DNA from: UBA7236 sp964638865
GTDB lineage: Bacteria > Bacteroidota > Bacteroidia > Chitinophagales > BACL12
Direction: 5' to 3'
DNA length: 41,656 nucleotides
NCBI GenBank assembly: GCA_964638865.1
Contig: CAZXBG010000010.1
Span: forward strand, 1 to 41,656
Shown: positions 28,701 to 36,960 of the stretch, in pieces
How positions within the stretch are numbered: the first letter of the stretch is position 1
Layout: every line of letters begins with the position of its first letter
Position numbers and translations under genes: made by a program
The notes under the pieces: generated by a model
Databases searched by the model: none
Told to the model about the DNA's origin: nothing
The model's input: the letters and a program-made list of their open reading frames with translations, nothing else

Positions 28701-29051
28701 CTCCGTTTTACTTACGCCGGCTGAATTGGTAATATCCTCAAAAACAAAATTCCCTTTGTTCAGATATAATTTGTCCGAAACCATATTTCCCGAAAAATAG
28801 AGATCAGGCAAGCCATCGTTATTAATATCCCCGATACCAACTCCTGCACCATTGTATAAATACTGATAGGTTAAAACATTTTTTTTTGCATCCTCCACAA
28901 GCATATTATTAAAGGTTACCCTGGAAATACCCGTGTCTATCTTTGTAAATAATGTTTCCTGAGCAGATAAACAAAATGCCGCAAAAACAAGTATCAGTAG
29001 CACTAAGTGTCTTGTATACAATATCAAAAATAGTGGTGTCGGGTAATACAT
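25737..29051 (-). CDS. FG-GAP/VCBS repeat protein with ASPIC/UnbV domain
   Basis: An 1104-residue surface or periplasmic protein. The N-terminal signal sequence ends at LSAQ. Fourteen Asp-rich motifs of the form DxNxDGxxDL (for example DINNDGLPDLYF, DMDKDGDLDMFL, DFDNDGFQDLFI, DFDRDGDQDLIV) mark calcium-binding FG-GAP blades. Most lie in two groups, suggesting two beta-propellers. Between them, at about residues 500-590, is an ASPIC/UnbV domain (TRVDVYWGNKH, PSRGYES, LHFGLGDLDTV, FPDGS). Proteins of this kind in Bacteroidota are often found beside SusC/SusD genes and are thought to be surface-exposed binding proteins. The role is not known. It is divergent from the SusC gene across 214 nt and co-directional with the haloperoxidase gene. 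Confidence 0.9.
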   Translation of the reverse strand: MYYPTPLFLILYTRHLVLLILVFAAFCLSAQETLFTKIDTGISRVTFNNMLVEDAKKNVLTYQYLYNGAGVGIGDINNDGLPDLYFSGNMVSDKLYLNKGNFVFEDITNSAGVSKTEGWSTGVSMADINADGWMDIYVCRSGPYSNADRVNVLYINNGDLTFTEKAMDFALNDSSFSTQASFFDMDKDGDLDMFLLNHAVTQVKEFSLQEIRNKRDPYAGNKLFRNDNGFYKDVSAEAVIKGSVINFGLGVMVGDINNDNAPDIFVTNDYNEIDFLYLNNGYGKFSEVTNTAFGHTSNFSMGCDMADINNDGFLDLFVVDMLPEDNYRQKILQGPTRYDRYQLSVDYGYGHQVMQNTLQINNGDNTFSEIANYAGIAATDWSWAPLFADFDNDGFQDLFITNGYRRDFTDMDFMKYTFAAEEKKAFAEGKKVNTLELVEKMPSVKISNYIYKGIASLQFENKTVEWGFETPSFSNGAAYGDFDLDGDLDIVVNNINDEAFIYRNETNTLQNNHYLQVAIMGYANNTNAIGTRVDVYWGNKHFTRELMPSRGYESTVDPVLHFGLGDLDTVNINIVFPDGSTLDLENIAVNKKIIAEHKNAIKLSIIKAPTNNLFTDITKETLLFKHIEEKYIDFKREPLLPYKLSEEGPPLAVGDINGDKIPDLYIGGSKNIKGKIFLGDEGGGFIPLKNSFIENDTAYEDIDAIFFDADNDNDNDLYVVSGGNEYAPNSKYYRNRLYINNGNGNLILSNDTINKNYNSKSCVKAYDYDKDGDEDLFVGGKLIPGKFPLSPPSAILENNAGVFVDITENICPELLHAGMVNDALWVDVNNDSNIDLVVVGDWMPIRIFINVNGKFKDATEQFGLKNSTGWWNCISAADFDRDGDQDLIVGNRGTNNQIKASVSKPSTLYAYDFDKNGSIDPILNYYYSDSISHPFASRDDLLDQLNILKKKYVYYKDYANATMETIFPDVDFDTISLLKTEIFESVYLENSKNEKFNLKNLPVEAQWFPINTCVIHDFNADSNLDVIVAGNDYGLRPELGRMDAGFGLLLQGDGKGNFITIPNSESGLNIPGETKNMQLVKIAGKKYIIIVKNKGEAQVLLMKE

Positions 29052-29177
29052 AGATGCTTAAACTTCAAAATTATCTATTATTGAACAGGATTGACATATG
29101 TTGAACAATTTATTAAACATCAGGTCAGGATATAAAAACCTTACCAAAAAATTTTAAATAAGGTTAACAATTAGTAA

Positions 29178-29193
29178 AATTGCAGTTGCAATT
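29178..29193. promoter_or_regulatory. Palindrome in the divergent SusC/FG-GAP promoter region
   Basis: AATTGCA, GT, TGCAATT: perfect 7-bp arms. It overlaps a one-mismatch -7 box TAAAATTG (29175-29182) reading toward SusC. It is a candidate operator for shared control of both directions. Confidence 0.35.
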
Positions 29194-29265
29194 CAGTTCA
29201 ACGTGTTTAATATCCCTCTTTTCTGAATCAGCGACAAATATTAACAAAAACCTAAATCTTACAGA

Positions 29266-32200
29266 ATGAATTTAAATTTTCTAATCAAAAAAACTTTTGT
29301 TTTGATGTGCATGCTGCTACCTGCAGCTATTTTTGCACAGTCGGCAACCCTTTCCGGGGTAGTTTCAGATCCAACCGGGGTTACCTTGCCGGGAGTTACC
29401 GTATTAATTGACGGAACGGGAAAAGGCACAGTTTCAGATTTTGACGGCACCTATCTTTTAGCTTTTGAAGCTCCCGGAACTTATATTATTACCTATACTT
29501 ACGTCGGATTTAAAAAGATCACGGAGACAATAACCCTTATTTCAGGTCAGAATATGAAAAAGGACCTCACTTTGGAAGAAGATGCATTGTTGTTGGAATC
29601 AGTTGTGGTTGTTGGTTATGGAACTGTTAAGTCGAAGGATTTAACCGGTTCGATAACAAACGTAGGAGTTAAAGACTTCCAAACAGGCAATGTAACCACC
29701 CCTGAACAACTTATTTTGGGAAAAGTATCCGGAGTTCAGATAACATCTAACGGCGGTATGCCCGGTTCAGGTAGTCGAATCAGAATTCGAGGTGGAACAT
29801 CATTAAATGCAAGTAACGACCCATTGATCGTAATTGATGGAGTTCCGGTTGATAATAATGGTATTAATGGATCTGGAAATGCTTTGAGTCTTATCAATCC
29901 CGATGATATTGAAAATATAACTATTTTAAAGGATGCTTCTGCGGCTGCAATTTATGGTTCAAGAGCAGCTAATGGTGTTATCATTGTAACCACTAAAAAA
30001 GGAGTTGCTGATAATAAATTGCGTATTAATTATTCCACAACAAATTCGATTTCGCAGGTAACCAAAAAAATAGATGTTTTAACTGCTGATGAATTAAGAA
30101 GTGTGATTACAGATGATGGCACTGCAGGGCAACTTGCTTTATTGGGGAATGAAAATACCGATTGGCAGGATGAATTATTTCAGCTCGGTTTTGCAACGGA
30201 TAATGATATTACTTTTTCAGGCGGATTAAAAAATTTCCCGTATCGTTTAAACCTTGAATATTTAATGGAACAGGGAACATTGCCAACAGCAGTTGTTGAT
30301 GGTGAAGCAACATTTGATGCAAACGGAAATCTTACCAATGACAACAGAACACTTGTTGAAAAATCATCCGGCATTAACAGATATGGCGCATCGTTAAATA
30401 TTGCTCCTACCTTTTTGAAAGGTAAATTAAGGGCTGATGGAAATGGTAAATTTTTTCATACAGATAATTTTTTTGCTGATCAAGGTGCAATAGGTTCAGC
30501 AATAACTTTTGATCCAACACAACCTGTTCTTGATGCATCCAGTGTTTATGGCGGATATTTCGAATGGCAAAATGCAGCAGGCCTTATATCTCTTGCACCA
30601 AAAAATCCGCTTGGATTATTGTTGCAAAGAGCAGATGAAAGTAATGTGAATCGGTTTATCGGAAATTTGAAATTAGACTATGAGATCGTAAAAGATCTGC
30701 ATGGTGTTATTAATGGAGGTTATGATATTTCGAGAAGTAACGGAACCATAGTTGTGCCTGCAGAAGCAGCTTCGTCTAATGTAAACGGTGGTGTAAATAA
30801 CGAATATACCCAGAGCAAAGACAATAAATTATTGGAAACGTATTTCAATTATAAAAAAGAGATCAAAAAAATAAAAAGTGTAATTGATCTTACGGGTGGA
30901 TATTCCTATCAGAACTGGATCACAAAATCACCATCATTTCCAAGTTTTAATTATATAGGTGATACTATTACACCCGCAGGTATCGATTTTGAAACAGAAA
31001 ATACGTTGATCTCCTTTTATGGAAGATTGAATTATAATTTTAAATCAAGATATTTATTAACGGCTACATTGCGTGAAGATGGATCTTCCAGATTTAGTCC
31101 TGATACTCGTTGGGGATTATTTCCTTCTCTTGCATTTGCATGGGTTGCAAGTGATGAACCATTTATGCAGAATACAAAAATATATTTAAAGGTAAGAGCC
31201 GGTTACGGAGTTACAGGACAACAGGATATTTTTTATGATTATCCATATATCGCAAATTACGATTCCAGCACTTCCACAGCGCAATATCAGTTTGGTGATG
31301 TTTTTTATTATTTACTGCGGCCGGATGGATATGATCCGAATATTAAATGGGAAGAAACTTCAAGTTTCAATATCGGAATCGATTTTGGATTCGGAGGCGA
31401 TAAAGTTTCCGGAAGTTTTGATGTTTACAAAAAAATTACTGACGATTTGTTAGCTACTATTCCGATTCCTGCTGGTTCCAATTTTACAAACCAGATTTTA
31501 ACGAATGTGGGAAGTATGGAAAATACAGGCGCTGAAATAAATTTGAATTTTATTGCAATCAACAAAAAAGATAAGAATTTAGAATTCGGAATTAATGCAA
31601 CAGCAAATAAAAATGAAATAACCAAACTTACCTTGTTAGAAGACACTGCTTCCGTTGGCATTTTAACAGGGGGAATTCAAGGTGGTATCGGAAATAATAT
31701 CCAAATACAATCGGTTGGCCATTCGGCAAATACATTTTATACCTACGAACAGGTGTATAATGAAGATGGAAGTCCAATAGAAGGGGAATATGTTGACCAG
31801 AACAGCGATGGTATTATTAATGGTGATGATCTTATTTATGGAAAAGATCCAACTCCTGATCTGTATTTAGGATTTTATTCCAGTTTCAGATATAAAAAAT
31901 GGACAGCAGGATTTTCATTAAGAGCAGAACTTGGTAAATATATGTATAACAATATCAACTCTACCAGAGGGGTTTATGCAAATATTCCAGGTAGTACTTA
32001 TATGCAAAATCTTTCACAAGATTATACCAACACGAACTTTCAAACCTATCAGTTGTTCTCCGATTATTATATTGAGGATGCATCATTTCTTCGTATGGAT
32101 AACTTAAGTATAGGATATGATTTTGGCAGAGTGTTTAACGACAATGCAGGTTTAACCGCCTCTGTTATTGTTCAGAATGTATTTGTTGTTTCCCCATATT

Positions 32201-32292
32201 CGGGAGTTGATCCTGAACTAGCAGGTGGAATCGACAATTCTATATATCCGCGCCCGCGTATTTATTCCTTGAATATTAATTTAAAACTTTAA
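29266..32292 (+). CDS. SusC/RagA-type TonB-dependent outer-membrane transporter
   Basis: A 1008-residue outer-membrane transporter that imports a large ligand with energy from TonB. Signal peptide to about residue 25 (AIFAQ). A carboxypeptidase-regulatory-like beta-domain follows (about 27-105: SGVVSDPTGVTLPGVTV). The TonB-box-like SVVVVGYGT is at about 112-120. The plug domain carries the SusC hallmark DPLIVIDGVPV and INPDDIENITILKDASAAAIYGSRAANGVI (in two parts), then a long beta-barrel ending in INLKL. No N-terminal STN domain is present, and no FecR or ECF sigma gene is nearby, so trans-envelope sigma signalling is unlikely. SusD follows after 10 nt. The ligand is unknown; the starch enzyme genes elsewhere do not show it is starch. 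Confidence 0.95.
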   Translation: MNLNFLIKKTFVLMCMLLPAAIFAQSATLSGVVSDPTGVTLPGVTVLIDGTGKGTVSDFDGTYLLAFEAPGTYIITYTYVGFKKITETITLISGQNMKKDLTLEEDALLLESVVVVGYGTVKSKDLTGSITNVGVKDFQTGNVTTPEQLILGKVSGVQITSNGGMPGSGSRIRIRGGTSLNASNDPLIVIDGVPVDNNGINGSGNALSLINPDDIENITILKDASAAAIYGSRAANGVIIVTTKKGVADNKLRINYSTTNSISQVTKKIDVLTADELRSVITDDGTAGQLALLGNENTDWQDELFQLGFATDNDITFSGGLKNFPYRLNLEYLMEQGTLPTAVVDGEATFDANGNLTNDNRTLVEKSSGINRYGASLNIAPTFLKGKLRADGNGKFFHTDNFFADQGAIGSAITFDPTQPVLDASSVYGGYFEWQNAAGLISLAPKNPLGLLLQRADESNVNRFIGNLKLDYEIVKDLHGVINGGYDISRSNGTIVVPAEAASSNVNGGVNNEYTQSKDNKLLETYFNYKKEIKKIKSVIDLTGGYSYQNWITKSPSFPSFNYIGDTITPAGIDFETENTLISFYGRLNYNFKSRYLLTATLREDGSSRFSPDTRWGLFPSLAFAWVASDEPFMQNTKIYLKVRAGYGVTGQQDIFYDYPYIANYDSSTSTAQYQFGDVFYYLLRPDGYDPNIKWEETSSFNIGIDFGFGGDKVSGSFDVYKKITDDLLATIPIPAGSNFTNQILTNVGSMENTGAEINLNFIAINKKDKNLEFGINATANKNEITKLTLLEDTASVGILTGGIQGGIGNNIQIQSVGHSANTFYTYEQVYNEDGSPIEGEYVDQNSDGIINGDDLIYGKDPTPDLYLGFYSSFRYKKWTAGFSLRAELGKYMYNNINSTRGVYANIPGSTYMQNLSQDYTNTNFQTYQLFSDYYIEDASFLRMDNLSIGYDFGRVFNDNAGLTASVIVQNVFVVSPYSGVDPELAGGIDNSIYPRPRIYSLNINLKL

Positions 32293-32302
32293 TTGAAATT
32301 TT

Positions 32303-33898
32303 ATGAAAAATAAAATATTATTTCCGGTAATACTTTTCCTAGTGATCGGTATTTCCTTTTCTTCTTGTTTTAAAGATCTAGATCTGGAACCACCATCCGG
32401 AATCAACTCGGCAAACGTTTATGCCGATCCTGCAAATTATATTCATGTAATGGCAAAAGTATATGCCGGTTTAGCCATTTCCGGAAATCAGGGCCCGGCA
32501 GGCAATGCTGATATTTTGGGTATTGATGAAGGGTTTTCTCAATACATTCGTGTATTGTGGAATTTGCAGGAAATAACTACAGATGAAGCAAAATGCGCCT
32601 GGAACGATCCCGGAATTCCGGAGTTGAATAAAATGCAGTGGAACGCAACCAATTCATTTGTAAATGCCATGTATTACAGAATTTATTTTCAACTTCCCCT
32701 TACAAACGAATTTATTCGCGAAGCATCGGAGGAGAAAATGACAGAACGCAGTTTCTCTGCCGAAGACAAAACTTTAATAACAGGTTACAGAAATGAAGTG
32801 AGATTTTTACGTGCCCTGAGTTATTACCACGCATTGGATCTGTTCGGAAATGTTCCTTTTATTACCGAAGATGATTTGGTTGGCGCATTTTATCCTGAAC
32901 AAATTTTAAGAGCAGATCTGTTTAACTATATAGAATCTGAATTATTGGAATTGGAGAGTTTATTAGTGGCTCCCCAAACTAATGAATATGGAAGAGTGGA
33001 CAAAGCGTCAGTATGGACATTGCTTGCCAGATTGTATTTGAATGCAGAGGTATACACCGGAACAGACCGTTATATGGATTGTGCTTTATGGAGTAAAAAA
33101 TTAATTGATGAAGGCGGATATGCCTTAGAGCCTGTTTACGATCATTTATTCATGGCAGATAATCATAATTCAAATGAAGTGATATTTCCTGTAACCTTTG
33201 ATGGAAGATTTACACAAACTTATGGAGGCACTACATTTTTAACACATGCGTCTATCGGCGGTGATCCTATGAGTGCATTGGATTCTTCTTATTTCGGAGT
33301 GCAATCAGGTTGGGGTGGCAATCGCGCAACACCAGAATTTGCAGAATTATTCCCGGATACGGATGATGATAGAAATATGTTCTTTACAGAAGGACAAACA
33401 TTAGTATTTTCTGATGATGCGGAATTATCTTCTTTTATCGTTGGATATCCGATTGCAAAATGGAGAAATATTACTCAGTCAGGTGTAATTGGATCTGATC
33501 CTTCACAAACTTTTGTTGATATTGATTTTCCAATGTTCCGTTTAGCAGATGTGATGTTGATGTATGCCGAATGTGCAGCCCGCGGCGCAGGTGATGCAGG
33601 AATCGGTTTAAACTACGTAAATCAATTGCGAGAACGCGCTTATGGCGATGCTTTACATAACGCAGCAAGCATAACTCCTGAAAGTGTATTGGATGAACGC
33701 GGAAGAGAACTTCAATGGGAAGGATATCGCAGGACAGATCTTATTCGGTACGGATTATTTACCGGTGGTGCTTATCTATGGGCATTTAAAGGTGGTTCAT
33801 TTAATGGAACAGCAGTTTCCGAACATTTGAATTTATTTCCTTTACCTACTGCAGATTTAGTTGCAAATCCGAATTTGATTCAGAATCCCGGGTATTAA
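32303..33898 (+). CDS. SusD/RagB-type surface lipoprotein
   Basis: A 531-residue lipoprotein that forms the lid of the SusC transporter and binds its ligand. The signal peptide ends in the lipobox SSC, followed by FKDLDLEPPSG, typical of SusD mature N-termini. The TPR-like scaffold shows GYRNEVRFLRALSYYHALDLFGNVPFI (given here as its key parts RNEVRFLRA and LDLFGNVPF), VWTLLARLYLNAE, and the late RGRELQWEGYRRTDLIRYG. The end, NPNLIQNPGY, is also typical. It lies 10 nt after SusC and before a terminator, so the two make a short operon. Specificity cannot be read from sequence. Confidence 0.95.
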   Translation: MKNKILFPVILFLVIGISFSSCFKDLDLEPPSGINSANVYADPANYIHVMAKVYAGLAISGNQGPAGNADILGIDEGFSQYIRVLWNLQEITTDEAKCAWNDPGIPELNKMQWNATNSFVNAMYYRIYFQLPLTNEFIREASEEKMTERSFSAEDKTLITGYRNEVRFLRALSYYHALDLFGNVPFITEDDLVGAFYPEQILRADLFNYIESELLELESLLVAPQTNEYGRVDKASVWTLLARLYLNAEVYTGTDRYMDCALWSKKLIDEGGYALEPVYDHLFMADNHNSNEVIFPVTFDGRFTQTYGGTTFLTHASIGGDPMSALDSSYFGVQSGWGGNRATPEFAELFPDTDDDRNMFFTEGQTLVFSDDAELSSFIVGYPIAKWRNITQSGVIGSDPSQTFVDIDFPMFRLADVMLMYAECAARGAGDAGIGLNYVNQLRERAYGDALHNAASITPESVLDERGRELQWEGYRRTDLIRYGLFTGGAYLWAFKGGSFNGTAVSEHLNLFPLPTADLVANPNLIQNPGY

Positions 33899-33919
33899 TT
33901 TCAAGATATAATATTTATT

Positions 33920-33950
33920 AAAAAGGCCTCCAATTTTGGGGGCTTTTTTT
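33920..33950 (+). terminator. Terminator after SusD
   Basis: AAAAAG and CTTTTT arms enclose GCCTCC and GGGGG, with one G bulge and a G-U pair, followed by a T-run, 22 nt after the SusD stop. Confidence 0.65.
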
Positions 33951-34360
33951 GTGCGCAATTGCTATGAAATAAAACTACAATTTAAACCTTTGGCTGTTCA
34001 TTCGTGGCAACTTTTTTCTCCACATTACCAACTACTAATTCGGAAGTAAATATTATTGATGGGTTCTCTTCCCTCATACCGTTTTGCAGCTACAAGAAGT
34101 TGGCGATTTCGAAGCACTAAACTGTCTGCCACCACAAAACTTGATACGAAGCACAAAGCTTCATTTAACCACCGAACCGCCAATTTTTTGTGCTGTTACC
34201 TGCTGGGCTTCTTTTCGGTCGAAGGTCTGTCGTGTAAAGTTTGCACTGTCCCTGTGCGTTGGCTTGCAGGCTCTTTTGATTTTTTTGCGTTGGTCTGTGT
34301 ATTGGCAAAAAAGCAAATGTGCCTGCAAATAGCTGGGAATTTTTCTTGTCAGTACATAAT
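33951..34360. other. Non-coding left flank of the accessory island
   Basis: About 410 nt with no convincing gene. The two overlapping reading frames here are short, Cys-rich and without family features. It contains a 19-bp sequence (33999-34017) repeated at 38859-38877, a small hairpin GAAGC/GCTTC (34148-34162), and a wider inverted repeat GCACAAA (34151-34157) / TTTGTGC (34187-34193). It looks like a cassette boundary or an old insertion scar. Confidence 0.5.
33999..34017 (+). repeat. Direct repeat flanking the island, left copy
   Basis: CATTCGTGGCAACTTTTTT, identical to 38859-38877. Both copies are preceded by GCTGTTCATTCGT-type sequence. It may be the target duplication or attachment site of the island, or a member of an intergenic repeat family. 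Confidence 0.6.
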
Positions 34361-35971
34361 TTATTCATTTTGATTTTCACCATAAGAAATACCAAGTTGT
34401 TCAACAAAAATCTTTTCAGCACTAAAAATTAAGTTCATTCTCTCATTTAAGATTTCGTCATATTTTTCCTCCTTATATAATTGACCCATCTTGTCATTTA
34501 AAAAATATCGGTCAGAAAACTCATCAAAATTTTCCAATTCAAATAAATAAGACATGTCTTTGGGTTTATTAAATTCAAAGGGGAGATTGTCATTTGATGA
34601 ACTTGTGTATTCTAGCATTGGCATTACACTAGCATGACTAGTGTTGCCTCTTTGTAAATATGACATTCTTAATGAATCAATTTCATTGTGGTTTATTTTT
34701 TTGAAATTATTAGAATAATTTAAAAGAAATAGAACTAAAGCAGTTGATCTTACGCTTTTCGCAGAAACAGTATTTGGCAAATCGGCAATTGCAAATTTTT
34801 GATTTGTTCTTTCGTAGAAAATCGGGTTTTCAGTTTCATTTCTAACAAACATTTTAAATTGTTCGAATGCTAATCTTATTTTACTTAATGAGTAAATTGT
34901 AAAGTAGTTCGAATATGTTGAAACCCAAAACCATTCCTTCAACTTTCTTTTTTGGTTTTCGTTCGGCTCGTCAATTTTATTAAAGAAGTAGGTTAAAAAT
35001 ATTAGTTGATTATTGTATGGTAAAAGCCGTCTGTCAATAACCTCTAACTCTTCAAATAAAAATTTAACAGATTTCTTAATACTTTCTACTGTTTTGAATG
35101 TAACGTTTTTAAAGTCATTTCTATCGGCTAGGTCTTCTAATTTTTGGTCAAAATATACTTTTCCAAAGGAGTTTTGAATGCATTGAACTAAAATATCTCT
35201 TCTAATATCTCCAAAATTATATTCTTTTAAATCAAGAAGCAAATTGCCTAAAATTTCACCTAAATTAAAATTATCATCTTCACTTGAAGTTAAGGCGGAA
35301 AGCATCCAATCTTGAGAAATCGTAATGCCTTTGGAATTTATTCTTGAAAAAATATCTACTGCATCCTTAATAGAACCTCCAAAAATTTCAATTGACGGTA
35401 TTTGGTAATCAATTAAAGTTGCTGAAAGTTTTTTGGCTTTGTCAACCAAGATTTTTGATTTTTCATTGTCGTTTATTTCAGCTCTCAATAAGTCTAAATA
35501 ATCCAAAAAAGCGTAAGTGTCAATAAGAATATAAACTGGAATATTGGTTAATGTCTTATTTGCATTCATGTTAAATGATTCTTCTTCCAAATCATAGAAC
35601 AGTGTAAATTCTTTTTTTAATTTAATTTGGTCAAACTGTAATTTAGTTTTGTTTGGGTTAGTTAAACAGCCGAAAAGTGTAGATAATCGCTGAAATCCAT
35701 CCAGAATATAGAAATAGTCTTTATTGTTAGAATTGTCAATTTCATATGGTCCAATTTCTCCTTTGTTGTCAAATTTATAATTGGGCTGCCATAATAAAAT
35801 AGACCCAATAGGATACTCCTTGCTGATACTATCAAATAACTCAATTTTATCTTTTTTTTCCCAAACAAAATCCCGTTGAAAAGTTGGGATTTTAAATTTA
35901 CCATCTTCAATTTCTGTCATGAATTTGATTAGACGATTTACCGCTGGCTTAACTTGTATCTGACTGCTCAT
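34361..35971 (-). CDS. DUF262 (GmrS/ParB-like) protein, variant DGFQR motif
   Basis: A 536-residue cytoplasmic protein. The N-terminal DUF262 domain shows IPTFQRDFVW (28-37), PIGSILLW and LDGFQRLSTL (90-99), then AVDIFSRINSKG. DUF262 proteins of the GmrSD type IV restriction and related families use a DGQQR motif for nucleotide-dependent action; here the first Gln is Phe (Asp91-Gly-Phe-Gln-Arg95). The C-terminal half is mostly helical, and I see no DUF1524 HNH motif, so the usual fused nuclease is absent or diverged. Its ATG overlaps the stop of the TOPRIM-like gene by ATGA. It is the last gene of a four-gene operon likely to be a defence system. The role could be effector, sensor or NTPase; the sequence does not say. 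Confidence 0.85.
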   Translation of the reverse strand: MSSQIQVKPAVNRLIKFMTEIEDGKFKIPTFQRDFVWEKKDKIELFDSISKEYPIGSILLWQPNYKFDNKGEIGPYEIDNSNNKDYFYILDGFQRLSTLFGCLTNPNKTKLQFDQIKLKKEFTLFYDLEEESFNMNANKTLTNIPVYILIDTYAFLDYLDLLRAEINDNEKSKILVDKAKKLSATLIDYQIPSIEIFGGSIKDAVDIFSRINSKGITISQDWMLSALTSSEDDNFNLGEILGNLLLDLKEYNFGDIRRDILVQCIQNSFGKVYFDQKLEDLADRNDFKNVTFKTVESIKKSVKFLFEELEVIDRRLLPYNNQLIFLTYFFNKIDEPNENQKRKLKEWFWVSTYSNYFTIYSLSKIRLAFEQFKMFVRNETENPIFYERTNQKFAIADLPNTVSAKSVRSTALVLFLLNYSNNFKKINHNEIDSLRMSYLQRGNTSHASVMPMLEYTSSSNDNLPFEFNKPKDMSYLFELENFDEFSDRYFLNDKMGQLYKEEKYDEILNERMNLIFSAEKIFVEQLGISYGENQNE

Positions 35972-36960
35972 AGTAATTGTGATATTTTATCCAAAATGGT
36001 TTCTAACTCATTTGGGTCATTCGCTTGATGTGAAACCCTATTCTTTAAAGCTTCTTGAGTGATTTTTTGGTGTGAAAAAAGTTTAGGAAATTGTGATTTA
36101 AAACTAGGGGGCAATTGAATTTTATTACTTCGCAGAACTTTATAATCCTCTTCTGAAACATCCGCATAAAGTGCCTGAAGTTTTTCGGAAGAACTATTTA
36201 AATTTTCAGTAAATCCTTCTTCTAAATCAAAATAATCTTTTTGAATATCATTGAGCCTTAAATATGCTTGGATAAAATCATTGTTGTTTTCTATTGTTTC
36301 AATTACCTCATTAGGTAAATAGTTTTCCATCTCTCGTTTCTCTAACTCATGATAGGGAATGCCAACATTATTTAAAAATTGAAATAAATTCTCTCTATTT
36401 TGTTTAGTAGAATCACTAGGGAATTTTTTATCAGAATCAACCAAAACAAAACAACGTAAATATTTATGGTTCTCCTTTGGTAGGTTTTCAAACGGCTTCA
36501 TCATCGCATTTACTTCATTCATGATGTTGTCTAATCCACCGCCATTTCCATAGTCTAGCCAACCATTGTCCAGATGCCTTTTTATTATTTTGCTCCTTTT
36601 TTTGAAGTTTGCAATAAGGGCATTTAGGAAATAGCTGTCATTTAATCTGTTTTCTAAAATTATTATGAACGGTTGAATGAAATATCGTTTAGCTTCTTCA
36701 AGATTGAATGTCGTTGAAGTTGAAGTGGATTCAATTCTAAAATCCATTTTCGTTGATTCGAAAATATGTTTGTTAAAATACTCTTGAATAATTAATCTGT
36801 CTATATCAAGTAAGCTTTTATAAAGCTCAGTTTCTTCAATTATACTGATGTCACAGAAGTAAGCATATCTCCTGTTGTTAGAAAAAAGACCAATTAGATA
36901 ATTTACATCCTTTAAATTTCCAATTTCAGTAAAAATGTCGCTTTTAATTTCAATTACCAT
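35968..36960 (-). CDS. Stand-alone TOPRIM-like protein (probable effector nuclease)
   Basis: A 330-residue protein I cannot assign to a named family by eye. Its middle shows the motif order of a TOPRIM nuclease/primase fold: an acidic ENRLND after a hydrophobic strand (Glu103, Asp108), a glycine turn GNGGG (138-142), a strand with FVLVDSD (Asp175, Asp177), and KREMENYLP (Arg209, Glu210, Glu212). The last resembles the REIENYL ending of DUF4435 and OLD-type TOPRIM domains. AriB of PARIS is a DUF4435 TOPRIM protein, and AbiL and RloB partners are comparable. It overlaps the ATPase gene by 11 nt and DUF262 by 4 nt, so the three are co-translated. The call rests on motif order, not alignment. It may cleave DNA or RNA. 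Confidence 0.7.
   Translation of the reverse strand: MVIEIKSDIFTEIGNLKDVNYLIGLFSNNRRYAYFCDISIIEETELYKSLLDIDRLIIQEYFNKHIFESTKMDFRIESTSTSTTFNLEEAKRYFIQPFIIILENRLNDSYFLNALIANFKKRSKIIKRHLDNGWLDYGNGGGLDNIMNEVNAMMKPFENLPKENHKYLRCFVLVDSDKKFPSDSTKQNRENLFQFLNNVGIPYHELEKREMENYLPNEVIETIENNNDFIQAYLRLNDIQKDYFDLEEGFTENLNSSSEKLQALYADVSEEDYKVLRSNKIQLPPSFKSQFPKLFSHQKITQEALKNRVSHQANDPNELETILDKISQLL

Noticed and set aside
29066..29073. TAATTTTG -7 box for the FG-GAP/UnbV gene
   Set aside because: It matches TAnnTTTG but ends only about 15 nt from the ATG with no -33 element, leaving almost no leader.
33951..34360. Integron attC site in the left flank
   Set aside because: One ATTTAAC-type core is present, but no properly placed GTTRRRY partner, and no integrase gene is visible.
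34056..34373. Overlapping frames of 105 and 82 codons in the left island flank
   Set aside because: They are Cys-rich, have no family features or signal peptide, and lie in sequence with inverted repeats.
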